A stretch of 64,000 nt of DNA, taken from assembly GCA_914767715.1 (NCBI GenBank), contig OU612069.1:4650001-4714000 (forward strand), read 5' to 3'. Positions 1-10,717 of the stretch are shown here, piece after piece. The position numbers and the translations under genes are program-made. Positions within the stretch are counted from its first letter, which is position 1. Each line of letters starts with the position of its first letter. Source of the DNA: Membranipora membranacea. Its lineage: Eukaryota > Bryozoa > Gymnolaemata > Cheilostomatida > Membraniporidae. The notes under the pieces are model-generated. The model did not search any database. It saw nothing but the letters and a program-made list of their open reading frames with translations, and was not told where the DNA came from.

Positions 1-703
1 CTCACAAACTGACTAAACTTCACTGACGCCCATGTCATAGGCTTCTGTCAGAACTCAGGCTAACCTCACGTACTGCCTTAACCAAACTGACACCCATATC
101 ATACCGTCAAAAGAATTCGGGCTCACAAACTGTCTAAACTATTCGAACACCAATACCATACGCTACTCTTAGAACTCAGGCTTATCTCACAAACCGCTTA
201 AACTACACTGACGCCCATAGCATAAGCTACTGTCAGAACTCAAGCTAATCTCACAAACAGCCTAAATAACACTGACGCCTATAGCATGAGCTACTGTCAG
301 AACTCACGCAAATCTCACAAACAGCCCACACTACACGGACACCCATATCATACCGTCAGAAGAAGTCGGGCTCACTAACTGTCTAAATTATACGGACACC
401 AATACCATACGCTACTGTCAGAACTCAGGCTAACCTCACGCATTGAATTAACCGCACTGACACCCATATCATACTGTCAGAAGAAGTCGGGCTCACTAAC
501 TGTCTAAACTATACGGTCACCAATACCATACGCTACTCTCAGAACTCAGGTTAATCTCACAAACAAACAAACTACACTAACGCCCATAGCATGAGCTACT
601 GTCAGAACTCAGGCTAATCTCACATACTGCCTAAACTACACTCTGTCCATAGCATAGGCTACTGTCAGAACTCAGGCTAATCTCATAAACTGCCTAAACA
701 ATG
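1..703. repeat. 64-bp minisatellite, left block
   Basis: Degenerate head-to-tail monomers of about 64 bp. Each runs from a CACTGACGCCCATAGCAT-like start through CAGAACTCAGGCTAATCTCA to GCCTAAACTA. A shorter variant of about 57 bp carries ATATCATACCG and GAAGAAATCGGGCTC. No long open frame is present. The block stops where a LINE 3' end begins near 704 and resumes at about 2941, so the array was probably continuous before that insertion. Confidence 0.93.
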
Positions 704-719
704 TGTATGTATGTCATCG

Positions 720-1187
720 TATTCATCTCATTTACTGCGAAATAAAATGCGTTTGTAATGTGCTCTGGGTAAAAGCTTATAAAATATTGCACCAACAATA
801 ATAAATAAATATAATAAAAGACACACAATGTATTTAGTTATCTAGTAAAGAGTATACTATTCAAAAGTCTGCACACTTTCCGCCCTGAAACATTTGGCAA
901 GGATTTGAACTCTGTGTCTTATGGCAGTGTAAAGACCTGATGGAAGTATTGTATTCATCTCATTTACTGCGAAATAAAATGTTTTTGTAATGTGCCCTGG
1001 GTAAAAACTTATAAAATGTTGCACCAAAAATAATAAATAAATAATATAATAAAATACACACAATGTATTTAGTTATCTAGTAAAGAGTATACTATTCAAA
1101 AGTCTGCACACTTTCCGCCCTGAAACATTTGGCAAGGATTTGAACTCTGTGTCTTATGGCAGTGTAAAGACCTGATGGAAGTTGGTC
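720..1187. repeat. ~233-bp tandem duplication of LINE 3' end
   Basis: The segment starting ATTCATCTCATTTACTGCGA at 721 recurs at 953, and AGTATACTATTCAAAAGTCT at 851 recurs at 1086. This gives a period of 232-235 bp. Each copy contains the minus-strand C-terminal codons of the LINE RT and its 3' UTR. The copies are nearly identical, so the duplication is younger than most of the element's decay. Confidence 0.85.
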
Positions 1188-1190
1188 AAG

Positions 1191-2393
1191 TATCAGTACA
1201 GGCTGAACAGCGTGTTCAAAGACTCTAAACACCTCAACATCAATATGTACATCGACTTGCAGCTCCCAAGGCTGCGTGATCAGTCCCCTCCTCTTCTCTG
1301 TGTATGTTGTTGACATGCCGAAAACTAGTGAAAACACCGGACTGGTTAAGCGTGCCGATGGTACTGTTATTATGAAGCCTCTCTGCTAATGCTACCTCTG
1401 ATCCTCAATCTGCTGCAGACTCTGTTAGCCATGGTGTGCTGATAATGACCTCATCCTGAACGCCACTCCCGAGATGACCCTACGCAGCCAGCAGTCGTTA
1501 TTAACAACAGCGAGATTGAACAAGTAGATCAGTTCACCTACTTCGGGACCATAGTCACCAAGAAACTTGACTACTGTCAAAACCACTAAGCAGGTACGGC
1601 AAAGACTCTATATCAGGGGTGCCCAACCTTTTCTCTCACATGAGCCATTTAAAAAATCAATCACACCAAATGAGCTGACCACGTCGCATCACGTGTAGAC
1701 AACATGGAAACAGTCAGTGATATAAATGTGTAATATTCATTCATGTATAAGTGCTGGCAAAATTACCAAAGCAAAGTCACTGTGTGAGATTTTGCGCGTA
1801 GCGCGAAAATTTTTTTGAGGCAATTTCTGGTCATATGAGGCGCCCTGGAGTTTGGTAAGCATTTTAAGCATTTTGCAAATTTTTATAAGCATTTTGGAAA
1901 AATTAGGTTGGCAAGTCTGCAAGAAGACAACTCTACACACATATGTACAATGCAGGCACCCAGTACAATGAACTTGTATACACTATACATACATTTAATG
2001 TACATTGTACATGCATGAATTGAATGCATGAAATTCGCGCCAAAAAGTGCGTGAAATTTGCAAATATTAAAATGAGCCACCCAAAAAGCCAAAATGAGCC
2101 GAGGTGGCACTTGAGCCATAGGTTGGGCACCCCTGCTCTATATCATATCGAAACTCTATCACCTAGGAGTTAACGAAAAACTGATTAACACCTGCTATAA
2201 GTCTTTTATCGTAACCGTCCTAACCTATCATCTTGTGGCCTTATACCAACACATGTCAGCTGATTCAAAGAGAAAAGTTAGGTCTGTCATAAAATCTGCT
2301 GAATATTTCTCAGGCGACCTAAGCTTTACGCCCCTCAAAGAACTTTACATTAGTAACTCAAGACTGAAAGTCTTCGAATGGTTGCCACCTCCA
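1191..2393 (+). pseudogene. inverted middle part of the LINE reverse transcriptase
   Basis: On the plus strand, opposite to its flanks, are RT segments matching the copy at 62.2-63.4 kb: SSQGCVISPLLFSVYVVDM (about 1268-1320), the decayed YADD box (KRADGTVIM), IEQVDQFTYFGTIVTKKLD (about 1516-1572), and after the MITE SKLYHLGVNEKLINTCYKSF and MSADSKRKVRSVIKSAEYFS (to about 2390). These are the residues missing between the two minus-strand parts, so this is an internal inversion. Several frameshifts are present and it is not functional. Confidence 0.82.
1614..2135. mobile_element. hAT-like non-autonomous element (MITE) with 8-bp target duplication
   Basis: The ends are CAGGGGTGCCCAACCT and its exact reverse complement (16-bp perfect terminal inverted repeats). 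It is flanked on both sides by the 8-bp direct repeat CTCTATAT (1606-1613 and 2136-2143). An 8-bp duplication and a CAGGGGTG-type terminus are characteristic of hAT transposons. The element is 522 bp with no transposase frame. It sits inside the RT fragment and therefore inserted after the LINE. Confidence 0.93.
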
Positions 2394-2940
2394 GCAAGCC
2401 TGGTGAGAAAATCGAATACCCAATTAGTGATGTTTGGATGAATGTCATAGGTTTTGAGTTTTCTTATCATGGTAGCCGGGTTTATTGTGTTAAATGCGCT
2501 GGAGAAGTCTATGAACAGTGCTCTCACATTATTTTTTGCATTTCTGTCTAGGTGTTCGGTAACAGTGTCTAATACAGATATCAACGCCTCTTCAGTGGAT
2601 TTGTTAGGCTGATATGGGAACTGAGTGGGATCGTTAAGATTAGGGGCTAAGCGTTTCATTACTAGTTGCTCAAGACACGTCCCAACTACAGAAGTTAACG
2701 CTCTTGGACGAAAGTCTTTTGGTTTAACGGCACCTGCACATTTTGGTATGGGTTTGATCGTCGCGGTCATCCATATCTGAGGCATAGTACCCTGCTGGAT
2801 TGATCTATTGAATATGGTTGTCAACGGCTCAGCTAGGACCGGTGCAGCCGACTTCAGCAGTCAACCGGTGAAAGTATCAGGTCCTGGACTCCTGTTGACT
2901 TTCACACCACGCAGGGTTGCGTAAATTTCCTCAAAAGAAA

Positions 2941-3028
2941 ACTAATCAAACTACACTGACAACCATACCATACCGTCAGAAGAATTCGCGCTCACAAACT
3001 GCCTAAACTATACGGACACCAATACCAT
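2941..3028. repeat. minisatellite monomers after the LINE
   Basis: About one and a half degenerate monomers (AAACTACACTGACAACCATA, then GCTCACAAACTGCCTAAACTA). The array resumes here after the LINE and is interrupted again at about 3029. Confidence 0.85.
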
Positions 3029-3388
3029 TCTGCGCATGCTCAGCTCTGGGCATGAGCTGATCTCTGCAAAATTGAGTCTCGGAATTCCGAAGCCATCTGA
3101 TTGGCAACCTGCTCTGGTGGCACACTCTCAAATGCGTGCGGAATTGTTAGAAAGAGTTATCTTCTATTGTCACTATTAGCTAAATTTGACTGGCAATTTA
3201 TGCAGGGGGTGTCCTCTCTCCCCAGACCAAAATTGCAATCAGAACCCAGACCAAACTCATTGTTCTTGCACATGCGCAAATTCAAGTCACGCATGATACA
3301 TACTTAGCCTTACGACATTCTCTTTGTGGTAATGATAGCCTAGTTTATCAGTGATCTACATGCCCAGTCAGATCACGAGAGTCAGTAT
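3029..3388. mobile_element. ~360-bp unidentified insertion in the minisatellite
   Basis: A non-repetitive segment begins after ...ACACCAATACCAT and ends before ...GCACCAATAACATACGC. The monomer piece CACCAATA-CAT is therefore present on both sides, as expected for a target-site duplication of roughly 8-12 bp. I see no terminal inverted repeat or convincing ORF. It could be a solo SINE-like or MITE-like fragment. Confidence 0.5.
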
Positions 3389-5935
3389 GCACCAATAACA
3401 TACGCTACTCTCAGAACTCAGGCTAATCTCACAAACAGCCTAAACTACACTGACGTCCATAGCATGAGCAACTGTCAGAACTCAGGCTAATCTCACAAAC
3501 AGCCTAAACTACACTGACGCCCATAACATGAGCAACTGCCAGAACTCAGGCTAATCTCACAAACTGCCTAAACTACACTGACACCCATATCATACCGCCA
3601 GAAGAAATCGGGCTCATAAACTGCCTAAACTATACGGACACCATTACCATACGCTACTCTCGGAACTCAGGCTAATCTTACAAACAAACAAACTACACTG
3701 ACGCCCATAGCATGAGCTACTGTCAGAACTCAGGCTAATCTCACAAACAGCCTAAACTACACTGACGCCCATAGCATGAGCAACTGCCAGAACTCAGGCT
3801 AATATCACAATCTGCCTAAACTACACTGACACCCATATCATACCGCCAGAAGAAATCGGGCTCATAAACTGCCTAAACTACTCGGACACCAATACCATAC
3901 CCTACTCTCAGAACTCAGGCTAATCTAACAAACAATCTAAACTACACTGACGCCCATAGCATAAGCTTCTGTGAGAGCTCAGGCTAATCTCACATACAGC
4001 CTAAACTACACTGAAGCCAATGGCATAGGCTACTGTCAGAACTCAGGCTTATCTCACAAACTGCCTAAACTACATCGACGCCCATAGCATAGGCTGTTTT
4101 CAGAACTCAGGCTAATCTCACAAACGGCCTAAACTACACTGATGCCCAAGGCATAAGCTACTGTCAGAACTCAGGCTAATATCACAAACAACCTAAACTA
4201 CACTGACGCCCATAGCATGAGCTACTGTCAGAACTCAGGCTAATCTCACAAACAGCCTAAACTACACTGACGCCCATAGCATGAGCAAATGCCAGAACTC
4301 AGGCTAATCTCACAAACTGCCTAAACTACACTGACACCCATATCATACCGCCAGAAGAGATCGGGCTCATAAACTGCCTAAACTATACGGACACCATTAC
4401 CATACGCTACTCTCGGAACTCAGGCTAATCTTACAAACAAACAAACTACACTGACGCCCATAGCATGAGCTACTGTCAGAACTCAGGCTAATCTCACAAA
4501 CAGCCTAAACTACACTGACGCCCATAGCATGAGCAACTGCCAGAACTCAGGCTAATATCACAATCTGCCTAAACTACACTGACACCCATATCATACCGCC
4601 AGAAGAAATCGGGCTCATAAACTGCCTAAACTACTCGGACACCAATACCATACCCTACTCTCAGAACTCAGGCTAATCTAACAAACAATCTAAACTACAC
4701 TGACGCCCATAGCATAAGCTTCTGTGAGAGCTCAGGCTAATCTCACATACAGCCTAAACTACACTGAAGCCAATGGCATAGGCTACTGTCAGAACTCAGG
4801 CTTATCTCACAAACTGCCTAAACTACATCGACGCCCATAGCATAGGCTGTTTTCAGAACTCAGGCTAATCTCACAAACGGCCTAAACTACACTGATGCCC
4901 AAGGCATAAGCTACTGTCAGAACTCAGGCTAATATCACAAACAACCTAAACTACACTGACGCCCATAGCATGAGCTACTGTCAGAACTCAGGCTAATCTC
5001 ACAAACAGCCTAAACTACACTGACGCCCATAGCATGAGCAAATGCCAGAACTCAGGCTAATCTCACAAACTGCCTAAACTACACTGACACCCATATCATA
5101 CCGCCAGAAGAAATCGGGCTCATAAACTGCCTAAACTACTCGGACACCAATACCATACGCTACTCTCAGAACTCAGGCTAATCTCACAAACAGCCTAAAC
5201 TACACTGACGCCCATAGCATAAGCTTCTGTCAGAACTCAGGCTAATCTCACAAACAGCCTAAACTACACTGAAGCCAATGGCATAGGCTACCGTCAGAAC
5301 TCAGGCTAATCTCACAAACTGCCTAAACTATACCGACGCCCATAGCATAGGCTATTTTCAGAACTCAGGCTAATCTCACAAACGGCCTAAACTACACTGA
5401 CGCCCATATCATGAGCTACTGTCAGAACTCAGGCTAATCTCACAACCTGCCTTAACTACACTGACGCCCATAGCATAGGCTACTGTCAGAACTCAGTCTA
5501 ATCTTACAACCTGCCTAAACTACACTGAAGCCAATGGCATAGGCTACCGTCAGAACTCAGGCTAATCTCACAAACGGCCTAAACTACACTGACGCCCATA
5601 TCATAAGCTACTGTCAGAACTCAGGCTAATCTCACAACCTGCCTAAACTACACTGACACCCATATCATACCGCCAGAAGAAATCGGCTCATAAACTGCCT
5701 AAACTACACGGACACCAATACCATAGGCTACTCTCAGATCTCAGGCTAATCTCATAAAAAACCTTAACTACACTGATGCCCATAGCGTGAGCTACTGTCA
5801 GATCTCAGGCTATTCTCACAAACAGGCTAATCTCACAAACTGCCTAAACTACCCTGACGCCCATAGCATAGGCTACTCTCAGAACTCAGGCTTATATCAC
5901 ACACTGCTTTAACAACAGTGACCCCCATATCATAA
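3389..5935. repeat. 64-bp minisatellite, right block, with higher-order repeat
   Basis: About 40 head-to-tail monomers of 57-64 bp. A near-identical 753-bp higher-order unit of about 12 monomers occupies 3541-4293 and 4294-5046. For example, CGGAACTCAGGCTAATCTTA is at 3661 and 4414, with very few differences. A third copy starts at 5047 and diverges after about 60 bp. Monomer variants keep their order within the unit. No gene is visible in the block. Confidence 0.93.
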
Positions 5936-6012
5936 GGTGAGATATATGATCAGTGACACATTCTTAGTCACTGTGACGAACAATATCATATTTCTCTGCT
6001 GTTAAAATGCAG

Positions 6013-7493
6013 GCTATTATCATGCGCCCCTGGGACTTACATGTCTTGACTTTGCCAATGTCCACTATCAACCACCCAAGAAACATCAAACAGGAAAAGA
6101 CACAAAAAAATTATTTTTGACAACCGACCTTGAAATCTCTCACAATAACTCTCTCCTCCTTCCTCTTTCATTTGCTTCAGGTATGAAGTTTCTAGCACAA
6201 ACAGAGCTGACTTTATGGCCCAGAGAAAAAAGATGCTCTCTTGCATCTAGATGCCAGATCATGTGACATGTCATAGCAATCGAGGACGATTGCAACCAAG
6301 GGAGTGCAGATGTCACATCTACAGAGCAAACAGGAGGATTTTCTATATCATCACCAGTACACTCAAACTCAACTTGAGGACACGCTAGTAACAGACAGGA
6401 CATTTAACCTCGATCAAAGTCAACTGAATCAAAGTGAACATCGATCAAAGGCAACTGAATTAAATCAAAGCGCTAATTTTAATATCTGTACCCACTCTTG
6501 GGACCGATCAACCCACTCTTGGGGCAGATGTATTTTGTTGTTTTTCTTGTGTTTGTTTACTGATGAGTGTCAGCAGATTTTTAATGGGTTTGGAACCATG
6601 CTATATAAGAACATGGTTGACCAATGGAAAGGCCTCTTCGTTTGCAACTTCATTTGGAGACCGGTCAGTTTTTAAACATGGAAGCTTTACAGTTTTTATC
6701 ATAATATTCTCATTTTACATTAGTTATATTTATAGGGAAATAGAACTTGCTTATTTTTGATAAAGGCACAGTATAACACTTGGTTGGATAATTTTTATCA
6801 TCAATCAATTTAGTTAAATGAATTAAATTGAGCATGCATGGCATCATCAACTAGAAATAATAACTTGTTGAAATCAGACATGTATTGTTAAGTTGAATTG
6901 CGCTTGATTCTAAACTTGAACGAACTAAAAGACACGCTCTTAAGTCGAGTGTTTAATCGCGACATCAAATGAGATCACATCTAAATAAGTCAGTGTCGCA
7001 TAGTGAGAATCATCATGCCAAGCTCATGAGCACAGATCTCAGTAGCGGAGAGTTAATGTGGTACTTATTTTTTATTTCACTAAATTGGTTCTTTTTACAC
7101 TCATATATGAGTTCTAAATTATATTCGTTAATTTTTAAGCTACTAATAAACTATGAGAAACCATATATGAGTATAAAAGAACCAATTTAGTGAAATAAAA
7201 AAAAAATACAATAATCATGTGGGGATGTCAATACTCATGCAGTCATTTCAGCCTACTCAGACTATGTGAATTTTGTAGAGGCATCTTTTTTCTCTGCTCC
7301 ATAAAGTCAGCTCCGTTTGTGCTAGAAACTTCCAACCTGAAGGAGGAGTGAGTTAGTGTGAGAGAGTTCAAGGTGGGTTGTGAAAAAATTCTTTTTGTGT
7401 CTTACCCTGTTTGGTGTTTTTGGGTGGTTGATGGTGGACATTGGCAAAGTAAAGACATGTAAGTCCCAGGGGCCCATGGCTATTATCCATTTG
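6013..7493. mobile_element. ~1.5-kb long terminal-inverted-repeat (foldback) element
   Basis: Left arm 6013-6245 and right arm about 7277-7493 are inverted copies, for example CCCCTGGGACTTACATGTCT on the left against AGACATGTAAGTCCCAGGGG on the right. They share CAGAGCTGACTTTATGG-type and GTTTCTAGCACAAAC-type segments. The 1-kb centre holds no recognisable transposase. Open frames near 6304-6760 are short and do not resemble known proteins. A smaller palindrome sits inside the right half (about 7062-7202). Confidence 0.85.
7062..7202. repeat. short palindromic MITE-like hairpin
   Basis: TTTCACTAAATTGGTTCTTT with CTCATATATGAG on the left is mirrored by CATATATGAG and AAAGAACCAATTTAGTGAAA on the right. 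Arms are about 40 bp and the loop about 55 bp. It lies within the larger foldback element and is probably a nested insertion. Confidence 0.75.
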
Positions 7494-7736
7494 TGCATAT
7501 AAGTTACATCGTGTGAATAAACTTGGTCATATTTGAATAATCTAATCCATCGAGCCCAAAACACATATCACATCCTTGTTCATCATTTATTGCATTGTTG
7601 TTATCGCCCTCCTCGCATTCTCTCATAATAAGTTTATCAACTGGTGGAGCGTATGTAGTGCATTGCACTAACTTGTGCGCAGCAGGCCAAAGTGAAGCGT
7701 TGATCGTTGATTTCTCTTGGTAATCTCAGTCTAAGC

Positions 7737-8396
7737 ATGGATGCCGTTTTTCAAAGGTTCCTAGGCAGTATGTCTAACTCGGACATTTCAGCCTTAAAAT
7801 CCAAATGTAGGTTTAGAGGCATTGATTTTAATGGTGACAAGAGCACCTTCTTATCTCGGCTACAGCAGTTACTTGAAAAGGAGTCTTTCGCACCGGTGCC
7901 ATCTCAGAGTCAGCAAAACCAAACTCTGGCAGCAACTGACTACACATACATGTCTGTAGCTGCGGAGCACATGTCAGGAAACGCTGATTAGATACAGCCT
8001 GAACAATATAACGGAAGCCTATCAACAGGACAGCACTCACTACTAGATGGAGACCAGCCAAGATATCAACATTCAGGAATACATATGTATCAACACCCAG
8101 CACAAGTTAGCTTAGCAGAAGCAGAATCTCTAGAAGGCTCTATTCTTTAATATGATAACCAGACAGATACAAAAGCTCTCCAGATTATCTAGGATTAGCT
8201 CATTATGCATGAGGTTCACAATTTACTCAACTTTTCTAGGTTATCAAACCATATCAAGTACTAGGCACACCATCACTAACACCACGGCAACTAGACCATC
8301 AGATTTGCAGGCGACAGTTAATTGCTCACCAGGGGTGTAACACCAGCCCCTCGATCTCCAGGTTTGCAAGCATCATATCCACTACAAAGTCATCAC
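7737..8396 (+). CDS. gene A, putative first coding exon (interrupted)
   Basis: From the ATG at 7737 the frame encodes about 84 residues. They start MDAVFQRFLGSMSNSDISAL, followed by KCRFRGIDFNGDKSTFLSRL, a helical Leu/Lys stretch slightly reminiscent of a SAP-type motif, then a Gln/Ser/Ala-rich tail. A TAG at 7989 interrupts. The same frame is then open for another 52 codons (Gln/His/Tyr-rich) to a TAA at 8148. Gln/Pro-rich coding-like sequence continues in shifted frames up to a MITE at 8401. No family is recognised. The stops and the insertion suggest a decayed or alternative 5' exon. Confidence 0.45.
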
Positions 8397-8400
8397 TTAA

Positions 8401-8941
8401 AGGGATAATACACTTCTGATCTCTGTTTTGCAGCCAATGGAGCACAGAAAAATGTATGTACATACATAAACTCCTTATTTGTAATTCAAAACCCCTTGTT
8501 CTGCTCAAATGTGCATTCTAAATTGTAGTTGTGCATCTCCAACAAGAAATAAGACAACTAACAGAATTGCTTGTGATCTGAAAAAAGCTGATTTTTATGA
8601 GCAGTTGTGTTATGGTAGTAAAAGTGTTGAGGTGGGCTGTTAGGAAATAACAAGCTAAAGTCCAAAGGTCATCATTATTGCACATGCGCACTTTGAGTAT
8701 CTGTACAATTGAAACGCTAACCAAGAGGTAGGAGCACACAACTGCTCACAAAATAAGCTTTTTCAGATCACAAACAATTCTGTTAGTTGTCTTATCTTGT
8801 TGGACATGCACAACTACAATTTAAAATGCACATTTGAGCAGAACAAGGGGTTTTGAATTACAAATAAGGAGTTTATGTATGTACATACATTTTTCTGTGC
8901 TCCATTGGCTCCCAAACAGAGATCAGAAGTGTATTATCCCT
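8401..8941. mobile_element. piggyBac-like palindromic MITE (TTAA target)
   Basis: Ends AGGGATAATACACTTCTGAT and its reverse complement are flanked by TTAA on both sides (8397-8400 and 8942-8945), the target duplication typical of piggyBac-group elements. Arms of about 200 bp (8401-8600 and about 8742-8941) are inverted copies. The roughly 140-bp loop contains the AAGTCCAAAGGTCATCATTA segment. No transposase is present. A related copy at about 20265-20630 has the loop in the other orientation. It interrupts coding-like sequence of gene A. Confidence 0.88.
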
Positions 8942-8945
8942 TTAA

Positions 8946-9180
8946 CTATGCGTTCTTCTACAGGTTTGAATTAATCAGCCAGCAACAGGTCATCCTGTAC
9001 CAGCACAAAAACTCGAATTATTATCAAAAACCCCGCAGCGTCAGCTAACATACAACCTGGTACCCTACTATCAGCAACCTCACCAGTACTCCTACACCCA
9101 AATACTATTACAAGGCTTACAAATTAAGGAAATTCATATCACATATACCCAATGTGCATCTGTCATATTGTTTATCCGAT
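8946..9180 (+). pseudogene. gene A coding-like sequence after the MITE
   Basis: From about 8977 to the TGA at 9179 one plus frame is open and encodes a Gln/Tyr/Pro-rich stretch, including LVPYYQQPHQYSYTQILLQG. The composition matches the Gln/Pro-rich sequence just before the MITE, so both are probably parts of one former exon. No convincing splice sites were identified. Confidence 0.4.
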
Positions 9181-10424
9181 GAGTGAGAGTCGAAAATAGA
9201 GTCTCTGACTCCTTGGTTTACCTGATTTTTTAAAATTAATTTATATCATGTGGGTCTATGTTAGTCAATGATATGATATAACTAATTTCAAAAACCAAGA
9301 TTACTGAAAGCGTAGTATGACTTGTGTCTCAGCACTAATTGGCTACGCTAAGATGTATAGCTTCGAGGTTGGATTATAAGTGAAAGTTGGAAAGGTGTCC
9401 TTGCTCAAATATCAAATGAATTTATGGCCAATCACAGGAAGGTATGTCTGCAGGACAAATTGCCATTGCAACAGATACCTAAAGATAATGTGCCCGCTTT
9501 TCTCTCACTGAACCAAACCGCAGGCGGTATAACAATCATTGAGGTGTCTTCTCTGTGATATATACTCTGTGATTTAAAATACCAACAAAAATCATGCTGA
9601 TATAATTAGTTCTTAAAAGAACAGTTGAGTCACTGTCACACATGGCACATGAGCAGCCCCTCAACGGTAACAACGGCAACAACCCCCCCCCCTCCCTTAC
9701 ACGCTAGTTATTTCTCATAGAATTATTTCATTTGCAGAACTATGAGGAGTATGTCGAAGATAAATCAGGTAGGCCTAAAGTTAAATCTAGTAAGGATTCC
9801 ATTTCTGTGCCATACATCTTTAGGGGTGGCAAAACATTTCCAGCTTTATGTCACAAGGCGAAACACTGGCTTTCTTGGACCCTCTCATGATAGTATAGAT
9901 GGGTAGTATAGAGGAGAGAAGGTAGTTGATAGAGAGCTGACATTTAAACCTTGGAATGAGTGAGAGTTATTTTTTGTGCTTGTCGAGTCAAACTGCTTGT
10001 GGTATGTTCCAAAAGCCCAAGTTCCTGTTTTCTCCTAATGTGATGCAAATTGGAGATTAGCTTTTAACACTAACAATCATTGTACTATGGCAGGTTCTGA
10101 CGATGTTTACCCACCATTCAAACACCCTTTCAGCAAAATGTCATTATCATTCAGAGTTGTGCATCCCCGCTCACTTTGCGCATGTATGTGCATCAATCAG
10201 TTCAGGGTGGTTACCTTTGCGACTGAACTAATTCGATTGTGCTTGAGTTTTCAAACTAAAAGGTCATTCCACCCGTACTGGGAAAAAAATAGCTTTTTAC
10301 GGGCGAAATTTAAATGTATCATTTGGGCCAGTTTGTGGCACTGTAGCTATGGTACAGAGAGACTCGTATCACAGAGTCGATCTGAAAGAAGTGTGGACAG
10401 CCAGGTTTTTATTAGATATAACAG
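9181..10424. other. gene A intron or spacer, no gene seen
   Basis: AT-rich sequence with no recognisable protein, RNA or structured repeat apart from a short C-run near 9683. The plus frame at 10087-10446 has no recognisable composition. Confidence 0.5.
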
Positions 10425-10631
10425 GGCTGAGATCTATGGCATATAGCCATGTTTCTGGGGTAGATAATTTACCTGATAGTACAGGTATGGCGTCTGCTGC
10501 CGAGCACATCGACTACTCACATGATGAGTCTGTATACCACTCATCTAACGAAGAGTTCAATGAATCAGTACAGACCATCATAACACATCAAACCGGATAT
10601 ACTGATGAGCAGCAGGAATCGGAATATCAAG
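10425..10631 (+). CDS. gene A exon, acidic Ser/His-rich (copy 1)
   Basis: An acceptor ATAACAG precedes 10425 and a donor GTTTGT follows 10631. The open frame encodes MAYSHVSGVDNLPDSTG, then ESVYHSSNEEFNESVQT, and ends in a Gln/Glu stretch. It resembles the exon at 12396-12612 (shared SGVD-LADS-like and SVYHSSN-like blocks), so the two look like an exon duplication. The function is unknown. Confidence 0.55.
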
Positions 10632-10689
10632 GTTTGTGATTGTAGCGGCTTTGAATAGTATTCCCTATGTGTTATAATTGTCTCCCTGC

Positions 10690-10717
10690 ATTGTATTGTA
10701 TTGTATTGTATTGTATT
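10690..10717. repeat. (TATTG)n microsatellite
   Basis: About five and a half perfect copies of a 5-bp unit in a gene A intron. A short (TA)n tract follows near 10814-10830. Confidence 0.9.

Larger units (their letters stand above)
704..2940 (-). pseudogene. rearranged non-LTR retrotransposon (LINE) inside the minisatellite
   Basis: A 5'-truncated, dead LINE of the same family as the copy at 62.05-63.48 kb. On the minus strand, 2345-2935 encodes the start of the reverse transcriptase (RT): a SPGPD-like stretch, WMTATIKPIPK, then FIDFSSAFNTINP. The C-terminal QLPSG and AKCFRAE segment plus a TATG-rich 3' tail lie at 704-1190. The RT middle (about 1191-2393) lies in the opposite orientation. 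The catalytic YADD has decayed to RADG (near 1353). A hAT-like MITE at 1614-2135 splits the inverted part. The 3' end is tandemly duplicated (about 720-952 and 953-1187). Family assignment beyond the CR1/L2/Jockey-like group is uncertain. Confidence 0.88.

Noticed and set aside
1-5935. CRISPR-like array
   Set aside because: Monomers are contiguous and mutually diverged with no unique spacers. It is a minisatellite in a eukaryotic genome.
7737-7900. SAP DNA-binding domain at the start of gene A
   Set aside because: Only a loose Leu/Lys spacing resemblance; the key conserved positions are not convincing by eye.
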